This document shows positions 7,796 to 15,985 of a stretch of DNA of 64,000 nt, one piece after another. The stretch's first letter is position 1. The number at the start of each line of letters is the position of its first letter. The translations under genes were made by a program, and so were the position numbers. The stretch spans positions 62,001-126,000 of the forward strand of contig NZ_OY726394.1 of the NCBI RefSeq assembly GCF_963378075.1, given 5' to 3'. The notes under the pieces were generated by a model. That model made no database searches, had not been told where the DNA came from, and worked only from the letters and a program-made list of their open reading frames with translations. This DNA is from Mycolicibacter sp. MU0083. Lineage in GTDB: Bacteria; Actinomycetota; Actinomycetes; Mycobacteriales; Mycobacteriaceae.

Positions 7796-8332
7796 CTAAT
7801 CCCGGTGCCGGATTCCCACCGCCTGGCGCAGCTGGGCCAGGAACTGTTCGGAGTCATCGCTACGAATGATGTAGTGCGAGATGGCGATTCGAACCGCCGC
7901 TGCGGCCTTCACCGCCGCGTCGGGGCCGGACAGCATCGCCTGCAGGCCCTCCCGCATCGGCACGATGATTCGGGAGAAGTCGCCCAGCACCGCCTTGGGT
8001 TCGATGTCGATCATCCGCACCCCGGTCGATGAATGCTGATAGTCGACGATGAAACGCAGTGCCGCATCCAGCTTTTCGACGCCCTTGAGACCCTCGGTGA
8101 CGCGCGCGATACCGCTGTCGAAGATATGCCGCTCGTAGCGGGAGAACGCGGAGATCAGCTCCTCCTTGGAGGGGAACCACCGATACAGCGTCGGGCGCGA
8201 GACCCCGGCCTGTGTCGCCACCTCGGACAGGCTGAGCTTGGTCACCCCGCTGCGCCCGAGTACTTCGGCGGTCGCCGCGAGGATCCGCAGCCGCGTCGAA
8301 CTGTCGGGTGCGTCCACCGTGCTGCGGGTCAT
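7796..8332 (-). CDS. TetR family transcriptional regulator
   Basis: 178 residues from the ATG at 8332. The N-terminal TetR DNA-binding domain spans about residues 13-60 (TRLRILAATAEVLGRSG, then SLSEVATQAGVSRPTLYRWF). The C-terminal ligand-binding domain is divergent, so the ligand cannot be predicted. It is divergently placed from a degenerate SDR. The intergenic region holds one of three copies of TTTACA-N14-TGTCAC that recur at the cluster's other divergent promoters. It is therefore the best candidate for the local repressor of the catabolic cluster. Confidence 0.88.
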   Translation of the reverse strand: MTRSTVDAPDSSTRLRILAATAEVLGRSGVTKLSLSEVATQAGVSRPTLYRWFPSKEELISAFSRYERHIFDSGIARVTEGLKGVEKLDAALRFIVDYQHSSTGVRMIDIEPKAVLGDFSRIIVPMREGLQAMLSGPDAAVKAAAAVRIAISHYIIRSDDSEQFLAQLRQAVGIRHRD

Positions 8333-8340
8333 AGCGGAGA

Positions 8341-8370
8341 CTTTACAAAAAATAGCGAGAGTGTCACGCT
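8341..8370. promoter_or_regulatory. Operator-like site A (TTTACA-N14-TGTCAC)
   Basis: Core TTTACA at 8342-8347 and TGTCAC at 8362-8367, spaced by 14 nt, lying between the TetR gene and the divergent SDR. It shares 19 of 30 fixed positions with site B: CTTTACAAAA-N11-TGTCACGCT. It is probably the binding site of the TetR protein. Confidence 0.6.
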
Positions 8371-8437
8371 GGTTTGGTGCCTGGACATAGTTCCTCAGCG
8401 TCGCGGGCGCCCCGGATCGGGCGGTAGGGCAATTATC

Positions 8438-9091
8438 GTGATCGAAGCGCCACAAGTCACATTCTCCGAATGCGTCCAGCCGACGCGTGCGGTGATGATC
8501 GTCATGGAGACGTCCGGGATCGGCTCCGCCGTCGCGGCACGCCTGGCCGCCCAGGGGCATCTGGTGCTGATCGGCGGGCGCGGGGTCGGCGAGGCGGAAC
8601 GGTTCGCCGCGCGGCTGCGGGACCGCGGGGACAGCGCGTTCGCGGCACACCTGGATCTTGCCGACCCGCGATCGGTCATCGGGTTCCTGGCCGCCGCCCA
8701 CTACCTCATCGGCACTCCGGACGTGCTCATCACCGATGTCGGCCTGGTCGAGCCGTCGCACGCCGACGCCGAGGGTGCCTGCGTCGGGGCGCAAACCCTT
8801 GCCACCCGGGTGATTCCGGCGATGGTCGCGCGCGGCACCGGCGACGTGGTGTTGGTCAGCCCGGAACTGGGCGGGCCGCAGTGCCCCACCGCAGCACGCA
8901 AGCTCGACGCGTGGTTCGAAGCCCTGGACGCCGAATTCGTCGGGACCGGGGTGCGGGCGTCGATCGTGCGGTCGACCCTGCCGGGCACCGTCGCCGCCAC
9001 CGACGACGTCGGCCGCCTGGTGGCCGGGATGGTCAGCGGGCCGCGGCTGCGCCTGGTCGAGCTGCTCGCACCGGTGGCGCCGGCGAGCTAA
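8438..9091 (+). CDS. Degenerate short-chain dehydrogenase (SDR)
   Basis: 217 residues from the GTG at 8438; an ATG at 8495 is an alternative. The fold is SDR-like: a nucleotide-binding turn (METSGIGSAVAARLA), RGVGEAERFAARLR, HLDLADPRSV and a late VRASIVRSTLPGTV. Key residues are altered. The canonical TGxxxGIG lacks its first Gly, the NNAG position reads ITDVG, and the YxxxK site reads TAARK with no Tyr. A catalytic oxidoreductase is therefore doubtful; a structural or regulatory role is possible. Convergent with the thioesterase gene (4-bp overlap of ends) and divergent from TetR. Confidence 0.75.
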   Translation: MIEAPQVTFSECVQPTRAVMIVMETSGIGSAVAARLAAQGHLVLIGGRGVGEAERFAARLRDRGDSAFAAHLDLADPRSVIGFLAAAHYLIGTPDVLITDVGLVEPSHADAEGACVGAQTLATRVIPAMVARGTGDVVLVSPELGGPQCPTAARKLDAWFEALDAEFVGTGVRASIVRSTLPGTVAATDDVGRLVAGMVSGPRLRLVELLAPVAPAS

Positions 9092-9894
9092 CGCCGGCGC
9101 ACCAGCACCGACTGCTGGATTCCCGCCACCGCGCCGTGCTGGTCGAACAGCGTGCCGATGGTGGAGCCGATACCGTCGGGGCCGTAGTTGGTTTCGGCGC
9201 GAATCCCGATCCACTCCCCGTCCGGAATCCGGTGGATGTGCACCACCAGATCGGTGTTGAGGAACGTCCACTTCCGGATGTCGAGCTTGGTGCCCACCCC
9301 GTTGGCGTCGTCGGCCACCGCGAACAACCGCTGCAGCGGCGACATCGGCTCGCCGGCCACCAGATCCACGACGGGGGAGATCCAGGCCTCGCCGTCGCCG
9401 GGCGCCAGCGGGGTGGTCAGCCACCGCCAGTCGAGGCTGTGCACATAGTTGCGGTCCCAGTTCTGCTTCATGTCGTTGCGTCGGGCCTCATCGACCGGAC
9501 GCAGCGGAGCGGCCGAGGCGTGCTGCACCTCGGCGGTATCCAGGGTCTGCAGCCGCCAGCCCGTCGCCCGGGCCACCGGCCGGGGCTCCAGGTCCGGGCC
9601 GGGGGCCAGCAGTTCGGCGCTGACCAGCTCGATCTGCTTCCCGGGCCGGTCGACGCGGGCCTGCACCCACAGCGCCCCCGCCACCGGAACCGGTCCCAGC
9701 AGGTCGATGGTGACGCGGCTGAGCCGGGTGTCGTCGCGCGCCTCCAGACGTTCCAGTGCGCGCACCAACAGTGCCGAAACCGGTGCGGCGTGCTGGATCT
9801 CGGCCGACCAGGTACCGCGCACCAGATCCGTCGCGGCGAATTTCTCGCCCCGCGGGTCGGCGGTGTCGAGCAGTTCGTAGTAGGAGTCGGTCAT
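9088..9894 (-). CDS. Thioesterase family protein (double hot-dog, acyl-CoA)
   Basis: 268 residues from the ATG at 9894, with AAGGGA 4 nt upstream; a GTG at 9897 is too close to that site. Two hot-dog halves are visible. The first has SAEIQHAAPVSALLVRALERL and SRVTIDLLGPVPVAG. The second has a predicted hot-dog helix in LVAGEPMSPLQRLFAVADDANG and NTDLVVHIHRIPDGEWIGIRAET. Such proteins hydrolyse or bind acyl-CoA thioesters in the cytoplasm. It lies 10 bp downstream of the SMP-30 gene in the same operon, behind operator site B. Confidence 0.8.
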   Translation of the reverse strand: MTDSYYELLDTADPRGEKFAATDLVRGTWSAEIQHAAPVSALLVRALERLEARDDTRLSRVTIDLLGPVPVAGALWVQARVDRPGKQIELVSAELLAPGPDLEPRPVARATGWRLQTLDTAEVQHASAAPLRPVDEARRNDMKQNWDRNYVHSLDWRWLTTPLAPGDGEAWISPVVDLVAGEPMSPLQRLFAVADDANGVGTKLDIRKWTFLNTDLVVHIHRIPDGEWIGIRAETNYGPDGIGSTIGTLFDQHGAVAGIQQSVLVRRR

Positions 9895-9904
9895 CACGTC
9901 CCTT

Positions 9905-10741
9905 TCAGGGCAGTCCGGCGCCGGGAATCTCCACGGTCACGGTGTCCAGGCGCGAGTCACGGGTGCCGATCAACCGCTTCGGGTAGGCGCCGGTACTCGA
10001 CAGCAGAAACAGGGTGCGGCGCTGCGGCCCGCCCAGCGTGCATGCGATCGCCGCCCGGCCGCCGGTCTCGATCCGGTCGGTCACCGTGCCGCCCGAGGTG
10101 ATGCGCTCGAACTGGTTGGCCAGCGTCATCGACGTCCAGATCCCGCCCGCGGCATCCAGGGTGATGCCGTCCGGGGGACCGTCGAGTCCGTCGGCGAACA
10201 CCCGGCGCTCACCCAGGCCACCGTCGGCGTCGATGGTGTAGCGGGTCAATCGGCGGCCCATCGATTCGGCGACGATCAACGACGCACCGTCGGGGGTGAT
10301 GACCATGCCGTTGGGGAAGTCGAGATCGGAGGCGACGGTGTGGATCGTGCCGTCCGGGTCGATCCGGACGATCACACCGCCGGTGTAGGCCTGCGAACCG
10401 ACGTAGCAGCGGCCCGCGGCGTCGATCACCATGTCGCCCAGGTCGGCCGGCACCCGATCGCTCAGATCGACCAGCGTGGTGACGGTGTCACCGTCGTAGG
10501 ACAGCACCCGGCGGTCGGCGGTCGAGGCGATCAGCAGGGTGCCGTCCGGCCGGAACCCCAGCCCGCTGGGGCTGTGTCCGGGCAGCGGCACCGTCGTCAT
10601 CGAGCCCTGCAGATCCACGGTGTGGATCGCCTCGCCGAGCATGTCGGAGAACCAGAGCAGACCCTCGGACCAGCGCGGTCCCTCGCCGAAACAGAAACCG
10701 CCGGCCAACGGGGCCGGTGTGGTCTGGGCGGTACTCGGCAC
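9905..10741 (-). CDS. SMP-30/gluconolactonase/LRE family protein
   Basis: 278 residues. The GTG at 10741 is the start because AGGAGG lies 7 nt upstream; a longer frame to 10783 has no such site. It reads as a six-bladed beta-propeller: FCFGEGPRWSEGLLWFSDM (metal-binding Glu), SPSGLGFRPDGTLLIAS, DLGDMVIDAAGRCYVG, LDFPNGMVITPDG (metal Asn) and GPPDGITLDAAGGIW (metal Asp). The family hydrolyses lactones with a bound divalent metal. In this cluster it may open the lactone made by the Baeyer-Villiger monooxygenase. Its promoter region contains operator site B. Confidence 0.85.
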   Translation of the reverse strand: MPSTAQTTPAPLAGGFCFGEGPRWSEGLLWFSDMLGEAIHTVDLQGSMTTVPLPGHSPSGLGFRPDGTLLIASTADRRVLSYDGDTVTTLVDLSDRVPADLGDMVIDAAGRCYVGSQAYTGGVIVRIDPDGTIHTVASDLDFPNGMVITPDGASLIVAESMGRRLTRYTIDADGGLGERRVFADGLDGPPDGITLDAAGGIWTSMTLANQFERITSGGTVTDRIETGGRAAIACTLGGPQRRTLFLLSSTGAYPKRLIGTRDSRLDTVTVEIPGAGLP

Positions 10742-10784
10742 TGCGCAGCCTCCTGTCCGGGAGTCGCGAACGCGACCAGCCACA

Positions 10785-10814
10785 CTTTACAAAATACGGC
10801 TTGAATGTCACGCT
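10785..10814. promoter_or_regulatory. Operator-like site B (TTTACA-N14-TGTCAC)
   Basis: Core TTTACA at 10786-10791 and TGTCAC at 10806-10811, between the divergent SMP-30 and TesB genes. The last bases of the repeat are 6 nt before the TesB ATG. Same spacing and flanks as site A. Confidence 0.6.
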
Positions 10815-10820
10815 CGCGGA

Positions 10821-11711
10821 ATGTCTGAAACCACCGAGACCTCGCCGGCCACGCAATGGACCGTCAGCGGCCTCCTCGACCTGTTCGAGGTGACCGCGGA
10901 CGGCCCCGACCGATTCACCGGGGCCACCGGCCTCGCCGGTGAAGACGAGCGTCAGGTGGTCGAGGGCACCCAACTGCTGGCGCAGGCCATCGTCGGGACC
11001 GCGAAACGCTTCGCCGACAAGTCGATCCGATCGGTGCATGCGGTGTTCGCCCGGGCCGTACTGGTGGGCCCGCCGGCCGAATACAGCATCGACGTCGTCA
11101 ACGAAGGCCGCTCCACGGCCACCGCGGTGATCTCGGTGACGCAGAACGGAAAACGCTGCGCCACCATGACCGTGCTCGCCGACGTCCCGTCCGAAGACGT
11201 CATCACCCACCACCTGCCGCGGCCCGACGTGGTGGGCCCCGACCAGGCCAACCCGTGCATCATGCCGATGACCGGACGCCAGGTGCGCCTGGTCGACGTC
11301 GTCGACGTCAACAGCCCCGACGAGGTCGGCCCGCCCGAGCTCTACGCCTGGCTGCACTACGACCCCATTCCCGCCCGCGACGACCTCGCCAAGGCGCTGA
11401 TCGCCTATTTCACCGGGCATTTGGGGATCTCCACCACCATGCGTGCGCACGCCGGTATCGGTACCGCCCAGTCGCATCTGACGGTGTCCACCGCGCCCAT
11501 GACGGTGACCGTCAGCTTCCACGAGCCGGTGCGCTGGGACGGCTGGCTGCTCTACGGCCACGAGAGCACCCAGGTGGGCGCCGGGATGTCCTATGTGCGC
11601 GGCACCGTGCACACCGAGGAGGGCGAACTGCTCGCGTCGTTCGCCCAGGACGGGCTGATCCGCCCGCTGCGCACCACCGACAACAAGATCGCCGAGCACT
11701 CCCGGATCTAG
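10821..11711 (+). CDS. Acyl-CoA thioesterase, TesB-like
   Basis: 296 residues from the ATG at 10821. It has the TesB-type double hot-dog layout. The first half has EGTQLLAQAIVGTAKRFADKSIRSVHAVFARAV in outline; the second has DLAKALIAYFTGHLGISTTMRAHAG and HEPVRWDGWLLYGHESTQVGAGMSYVRG. The latter carries the conserved WLLY....S and G.G.S.... features of the family. It hydrolyses acyl-CoA in the cytoplasm. It starts directly after operator site B, so it should be co-regulated with the divergent SMP-30 operon. Its 3' end overlaps the convergent DUF427 gene by 4 bp. Confidence 0.8.
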   Translation: MSETTETSPATQWTVSGLLDLFEVTADGPDRFTGATGLAGEDERQVVEGTQLLAQAIVGTAKRFADKSIRSVHAVFARAVLVGPPAEYSIDVVNEGRSTATAVISVTQNGKRCATMTVLADVPSEDVITHHLPRPDVVGPDQANPCIMPMTGRQVRLVDVVDVNSPDEVGPPELYAWLHYDPIPARDDLAKALIAYFTGHLGISTTMRAHAGIGTAQSHLTVSTAPMTVTVSFHEPVRWDGWLLYGHESTQVGAGMSYVRGTVHTEEGELLASFAQDGLIRPLRTTDNKIAEHSRI

Positions 11712-12385
11712 GCCGACGGCAGTTCGGCGATCCCGTCCACCCGGGTCATGTCGAAGCTGAAGAACCCGGCGATGGGCGTGGTCTCGGGCAGCGGCTCGGG
11801 ATAGCTCCAGGCGATGTCGGCCGCCGCGGCGTCACCCGCGGTCACCGACCAGTAGCTGGCGTAGCCCTTGTAGTTGCAGTAGCTCGACGTCGACGACGGC
11901 TGCAACAGGTCGGTGCGGACCAACGCGGGCGCGACGTACAGGCGCGGCGCCAGGGCGGTCTCGAAGACGATCACCGTGTCGGTGGTGTCCACCAGCACCA
12001 CCCCGGCGACCTCGACCCGCAGGCGGCGCGAGGTGGGCCGGCAGTCCACCCGGTGGTACGGGTTCGGCGGGTAGTGCACCAGTCGACGGCCCTCCTCGAA
12101 CCAGGCGTCGACGGCGTCCCACGGCACCTGGACGAAACCGGGGGCCTCTGAAAGTTCCTTGTGCGGAAGGTCGCCCACGGCATCGGCGGCAAAGGCATAG
12201 CTGAGCGGTCGGCCCTGGCGATGCACCAGCAGCACCTGCTCGGTGTCGATCACCTCGCGCCCGGCCTGGACGGCCCGCACCCGGCGCGGATGGGGCTCGA
12301 TGTAGGTCAGCGCGCCGGTGATCTCCGGTGTGAACCAACCGGCGCGTTCGGTGCTGAGCGGACCCCGTCCGGCGACCAGGCTCAT
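11708..12385 (-). CDS. DUF427 domain protein
   Basis: 225 residues from the ATG at 12385, with GGAGGGG upstream. Two DUF427 units can be seen. A degenerate one lies at about 30-75, and a complete one at about 120-200 has RRLRVEVAGVVLVDT, RLYVAP and SSYCNYKGYASYWSV, the conserved C..KG.A.YW signature. DUF427 proteins are small beta-rich domains without a well-defined enzymatic role. The gene is divergent from the P450 operon and shares operator site C with it, so it belongs to the same regulon. Confidence 0.8.
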   Translation of the reverse strand: MSLVAGRGPLSTERAGWFTPEITGALTYIEPHPRRVRAVQAGREVIDTEQVLLVHRQGRPLSYAFAADAVGDLPHKELSEAPGFVQVPWDAVDAWFEEGRRLVHYPPNPYHRVDCRPTSRRLRVEVAGVVLVDTTDTVIVFETALAPRLYVAPALVRTDLLQPSSTSSYCNYKGYASYWSVTAGDAAAADIAWSYPEPLPETTPIAGFFSFDMTRVDGIAELPSA

Positions 12386-12403
12386 CGGCCCCTCCGATCA
12401 TGG

Positions 12404-12433
12404 CTTTACAAATTCGCCCTCAACTGTAATATC
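12404..12433. promoter_or_regulatory. Operator-like site C (TTTACA-N14-TGTAAT)
   Basis: Core TTTACA at 12405-12410 and TGTAAT at 12425-12430, the most symmetric of the three sites. It lies 19 nt upstream of the DUF427 gene and about 90 nt upstream of the divergent P450 operon. Confidence 0.6.
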
Positions 12434-12518
12434 TCGGGGAAGTTGTGCTGCTCGGTCGGACCAGGTCGTCCGGCCGGTGGCACCGTCCGGGATTCTCACG
12501 ACGAGCTGGGATGATGCG

Positions 12519-13073
12519 ATGACGAGTACCGCTGCGGCGCTGGATCCGCCGGCCGGCGACCAGGATCTGCGCTACCGCCTCGACGTCATCGCACTCGACG
12601 TCGCGGCCCTGGTGCGCGACGCCGGCGGGTGGCTGTATCACCGTGCGGCGATCGGCTGGGACGTCCACGTGCTGGTGCCGTCCGAGCAGGATCTACGACC
12701 GCTGCAGATCCTCGGGCTGCGCACCGCCGACCTGGAGACGGAACTGGCAGCGCCCGAAAGCGATCCGGCCGGACACGGCCTGGCCGTGGTCGCCGACGCG
12801 TTGGCCGCCGACCCGCGGATCAGCGAGCGGGTGCACCGTGCGCTGCGGTGCGGCATGACCGAGGTGGTGCTCTGGGGACGGGGCTGGCCGGTCGAGGTCG
12901 ACCGTCGGCTCAACACCGTGCAGCACCTGCCCACCGTGGCCGGCCGCGCGTTTAAACGGCAGGCGCTGACCGCGGCCGCCGGCGGCGACGCCGTGTGCGG
13001 CGGACCGGAGATCTTCCGCAGCAACCAGAAGTGTTGCCTGCCGCTCAACTCCGACCTGGTCCCGGTGAACTGA
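12519..13073 (+). CDS. Hypothetical protein, first gene of the P450 operon
   Basis: 184 residues from the ATG at 12519; no strong ribosome site, so the start is tentative. No known domain was recognised. Visible features are a helical N-terminus (LDVIALDVAALVRDAGGWLYHRAA), a central mixed region and a C-terminus with Cys residues (GDAVCGGPEIF, NQKCCLPLNSD). It lacks a signal peptide and membrane segments. Its stop overlaps the next start by 1 bp (TGATG), so it is translationally linked to the NIPSNAP-like gene and then to the P450. The Cys positions do not match a ferredoxin, so it is not an obvious P450 redox partner. Confidence 0.65.
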   Translation: MTSTAAALDPPAGDQDLRYRLDVIALDVAALVRDAGGWLYHRAAIGWDVHVLVPSEQDLRPLQILGLRTADLETELAAPESDPAGHGLAVVADALAADPRISERVHRALRCGMTEVVLWGRGWPVEVDRRLNTVQHLPTVAGRAFKRQALTAAAGGDAVCGGPEIFRSNQKCCLPLNSDLVPVN

Positions 13074-13789
13074 TGCGCAAGCACTACAACCACACCCTGC
13101 TGTATCTGCACGAGACGATCGAGTTGGGCCGCGGCCGCAGCGACGATTTCACCGACGCCTTCACCACCGTCTACCAGCCGATGATGACCGAACTGGGGGC
13201 CCGGCTGTTCGCCCTGTGGGAGACCAGCCCCTACAACGGGCACTGGCCGCAGGTCACGATCATCTGGGAGATCGACGCGTTCGCCGACTACGCCCGGATC
13301 GGCCGGGCACAGGCCCGCGGCGGCAGCCACGCCCGGCACGCCGCGGACTGGTCGGCGTACCTCGCCGGGATCGGCGCGTCGGGGGAGGGCCGCATCATGT
13401 ACCCCGCCCCGCAGAACAAGACGCTCGCCCAGCTCACCGCGGCCGACTACGACGCGACCGTGGTGATCCAGGAGATCATGCAGACCAAGCCCGGCCGCCA
13501 GGACGACTACATCCGGGAACTCGAACGGCTGTACGTGCCGTGGTCGGAGAGCACCGGAAAACGCTGGCTCGGCTCGTTCACCACCACGTTCCGCTTCAAC
13601 GAGGTCATCCACTACTGGGCGCTGGACGGCGGCTGGGACTGCTTCGCACAGCACTACCCGTCCTGGAAGGACCACCCGCCGGCGGAGATCGTCACCTGGA
13701 TGAGCGTGGCCCCCGCGCTGCGGGACGGCTGGGAGGACTCCATCCTGCAGGCGTTGCCGCCGTCGCCGCTGCAGGTGGACCCCGCGTGA
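13073..13789 (+). CDS. NIPSNAP-like dimeric alpha/beta-barrel protein
   Basis: 238 residues. Two similar ferredoxin-like halves can be seen. The first is YLHETIELGRGRSDDFTDAF...WPQVTIIWEIDAFADYARI. The second is VIQEIMQTKPGRQDDYIRELERLYVP...EVIHYWALDGGWDCFAQHY. Both follow the pattern of NIPSNAP/dimeric barrel domains, which often act as small monooxygenase-like or binding modules. The gene sits between the unknown protein and the P450 with 1-bp and 4-bp overlaps, so it is expected to work in the same pathway. Catalytic residues are not identifiable. Confidence 0.65.
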   Translation: MRKHYNHTLLYLHETIELGRGRSDDFTDAFTTVYQPMMTELGARLFALWETSPYNGHWPQVTIIWEIDAFADYARIGRAQARGGSHARHAADWSAYLAGIGASGEGRIMYPAPQNKTLAQLTAADYDATVVIQEIMQTKPGRQDDYIRELERLYVPWSESTGKRWLGSFTTTFRFNEVIHYWALDGGWDCFAQHYPSWKDHPPAEIVTWMSVAPALRDGWEDSILQALPPSPLQVDPA

Positions 13790-15012
13790 CGACGACCGCC
13801 GTCGAGCAGTTCCGTTACGACCCGTTCGATCCGGCGGTGATGGCAGATCCGTTGCCCTACTATCGGATCCTGCGCGATCACCATCCGATGTACTACGTGC
13901 CGCAGTGGGACCTCTACGCATTGTCGCGGTTCGACGACATCTGGGAGGTGCTGGCGGTCAGCGACGGCACCTTCGTCGCCTCCGAGGGCACCCTGCCGGC
14001 GGCGGGCGTACTGGCGCAGCACAACAGCGGGCCCGTCCCGGACCCGCCGCTGCAGCCGCTGCCCTTCCACGCCGTCTTCGACAAGCCGATCTACGACGAC
14101 ATCCGCCGACTGCAGTCCCCGGCGTTTCGGCCCCGCTCGGTGGCCGACTGGGAAGACCGGGTCCGGACCCTGGCCAACGAGCGGCTCGACGAACTGCTGC
14201 CGCAGGGCCGCTTCGACCTGACCTGTGACTACGGCGGAATCGTGGTGGCACAGGTGGTCTGCGAACTACTGGGGATTCCGCTGGACTGCGCACCCGACGT
14301 GCTGGCCGCCGTCAACGCCGGCAGCCTCGCCCAGGCCGGCGCCGGGGTGGACACCGCCGCGGCGCGGCCCAACTACCTGGAGTACCTGACCCCGGCGGTG
14401 CAGCGCCGGCGCGCCCAACGCGGGCCCGGCGAGCTGCCGATCGTCGACGGAATGCTGGACTACCGGCTGCCGGACGGCCGCGCCCTCGACGACGTCGAAG
14501 CGGCCACCCAGTTGTTGTGCATCTTCATCGGGGGCACCGAGACCGTGCCCAAGATCGTCGCGCACGGATTGTGGGAGTTGGCCCGACGGCCGGAGCAACT
14601 GGCCGCCGTGCGCGCCGATCCGGCCCGGGTCGAGCAGGCGCGCGAGGAGATGATCCGCTACTGCGCCCCCGCACAATGGTTCGCGCGGACCGCCCGCAAA
14701 CCGTTCACCCTGCACGGCACCACCATCAACCCCGGCCAGCGCATCATCACCCTGCTGGCCTCGGCCAACCGCGACGAACGCCAATACCCCGACCCCGACG
14801 AATTCCGTTGGGACCGGCCGATCAAACGATCTCTGGCGTTCGGGCGCGGACAGCACTTCTGCATCGGCTACCACCTGGCCCGGCTGGAGGTGACGGTCCT
14901 GGCGCAGGAATGGCTGCGCCGGGTTCCGGACTACCGGATCGTCGACGACGCCGCGACCCGGCTGCCGTCCAGCTTCCAATGGGGCTGGAACACCATCCCG
15001 GTGGAGGTCTGA
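13786..15012 (+). CDS. Cytochrome P450
   Basis: 408 residues from a GTG that overlaps the preceding stop by 4 bp. The heme-ligand loop is FGRGQHFCIG (352-361, Cys359). The I-helix oxygen-binding motif is GGTET (about 249-253), and the ExxR pair is EMIR (288-291). Soluble, bacterial class I size. It would hydroxylate the pathway substrate using O2 and two electrons. No ferredoxin or ferredoxin reductase gene lies nearby, so redox partners must be elsewhere. It is in a tight operon with an MDR dehydrogenase, an aldolase, an SDR and a Baeyer-Villiger monooxygenase. Confidence 0.9.
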   Translation: MTTTAVEQFRYDPFDPAVMADPLPYYRILRDHHPMYYVPQWDLYALSRFDDIWEVLAVSDGTFVASEGTLPAAGVLAQHNSGPVPDPPLQPLPFHAVFDKPIYDDIRRLQSPAFRPRSVADWEDRVRTLANERLDELLPQGRFDLTCDYGGIVVAQVVCELLGIPLDCAPDVLAAVNAGSLAQAGAGVDTAAARPNYLEYLTPAVQRRRAQRGPGELPIVDGMLDYRLPDGRALDDVEAATQLLCIFIGGTETVPKIVAHGLWELARRPEQLAAVRADPARVEQAREEMIRYCAPAQWFARTARKPFTLHGTTINPGQRIITLLASANRDERQYPDPDEFRWDRPIKRSLAFGRGQHFCIGYHLARLEVTVLAQEWLRRVPDYRIVDDAATRLPSSFQWGWNTIPVEV

Positions 15013-15016
15013 AACC

Positions 15017-15985
15017 ATGTGGGCACACCGCCTGATCGCCCCCTACCGCTTCGAGCAGATCGAGGTTCCCGAACCGACCGAAGACCGGCTGACGGCCGGG
15101 CAGGTGCTGCTGCGGTTTGCCGCGGCCGGTGTCTGCGGCAGCGATATGCCCGCGTTCCGCGGCGCCCAGGGCCGGCTGCCCGGCGACGACGGCGCGGGCG
15201 CGGCGGAGAAGGCCGGCTTCCCCATCCACGAGATCGTCGGTGAGGTCACCGCCAGCCGGCATCCGCAGCACCGGCCCGGAGACCGGGTGGTGGGCTGGGC
15301 GTCGGGATTCGACGGACTGATGGAGCAGGTGGTCAGCGACGGCGACGGACTCGCCGGCTACGACCCCGCACTGACACCCGCCCAGGCCGTCGGCCTGCAA
15401 CCCCTGGCGTGCGTGCTCTACGCCGTCGAACAGCTGCCCGACCTGGCCGGCCGGCATGTGGCGGTGATCGGTCAGGGCTCGATCGGACTGCTGTTCAGCG
15501 CGGTCGCCAAGGCGGCGGGGGCACGGCGGGTCACCGGGGTGGACCCGGTCGACCGTGCCGGCGTCGCCGCCTCCTTCGGGGTGGACACCGCGGTGCGGTC
15601 GACCAGCGACCGGTGGCTGCGCCACCTCGATACCGACGACCGCCCGGAGATCGTGATCGAAGCGGTCGGCCACCAGGTCGCCACCTTGAGCCACGCGATC
15701 GAAGCCGTCGCGCCCGGCGGTACCGTCTTCTACTTCGGGGTGCCCGACGACGACAGTTACCCGATCAGCATGCGCACCATGCTGCGCAACAACCTGACGC
15801 TGATCTCCGGTGTCACCCAGGACCGGCGGCGGATGCTGACGGCCGCGGACCGGTTCGCCGCGCAGCATCCGGATCTGTTGGGGCACTACGTCACCCACGT
15901 CTTCGGGCATCACCAAGCGCAGGATGCGTTCGAGCTGGCGGCCCGACCGGAACCGGGCCGGGTCAAGATCGCGATGGTGGCCTGA
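15017..15985 (+). CDS. Zinc-type medium-chain alcohol dehydrogenase (MDR), lacking the structural zinc lobe
   Basis: 322 residues. GVCGSD provides the catalytic zinc Cys (Cys40), and PIHEIVGEV gives the His-Glu pair. The Rossmann motif is AVIGQGSIGLL, followed by TGVDPVD, whose Asp favours NAD. The four-Cys structural-zinc loop of classical ADHs is absent; the corresponding region is a short GAQGRLPGDDG insert. It probably oxidises the alcohol made by the P450 to a ketone or aldehyde. It starts 4 bp after the P450 stop and its own stop overlaps the aldolase start. Confidence 0.85.
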   Translation: MWAHRLIAPYRFEQIEVPEPTEDRLTAGQVLLRFAAAGVCGSDMPAFRGAQGRLPGDDGAGAAEKAGFPIHEIVGEVTASRHPQHRPGDRVVGWASGFDGLMEQVVSDGDGLAGYDPALTPAQAVGLQPLACVLYAVEQLPDLAGRHVAVIGQGSIGLLFSAVAKAAGARRVTGVDPVDRAGVAASFGVDTAVRSTSDRWLRHLDTDDRPEIVIEAVGHQVATLSHAIEAVAPGGTVFYFGVPDDDSYPISMRTMLRNNLTLISGVTQDRRRMLTAADRFAAQHPDLLGHYVTHVFGHHQAQDAFELAARPEPGRVKIAMVA

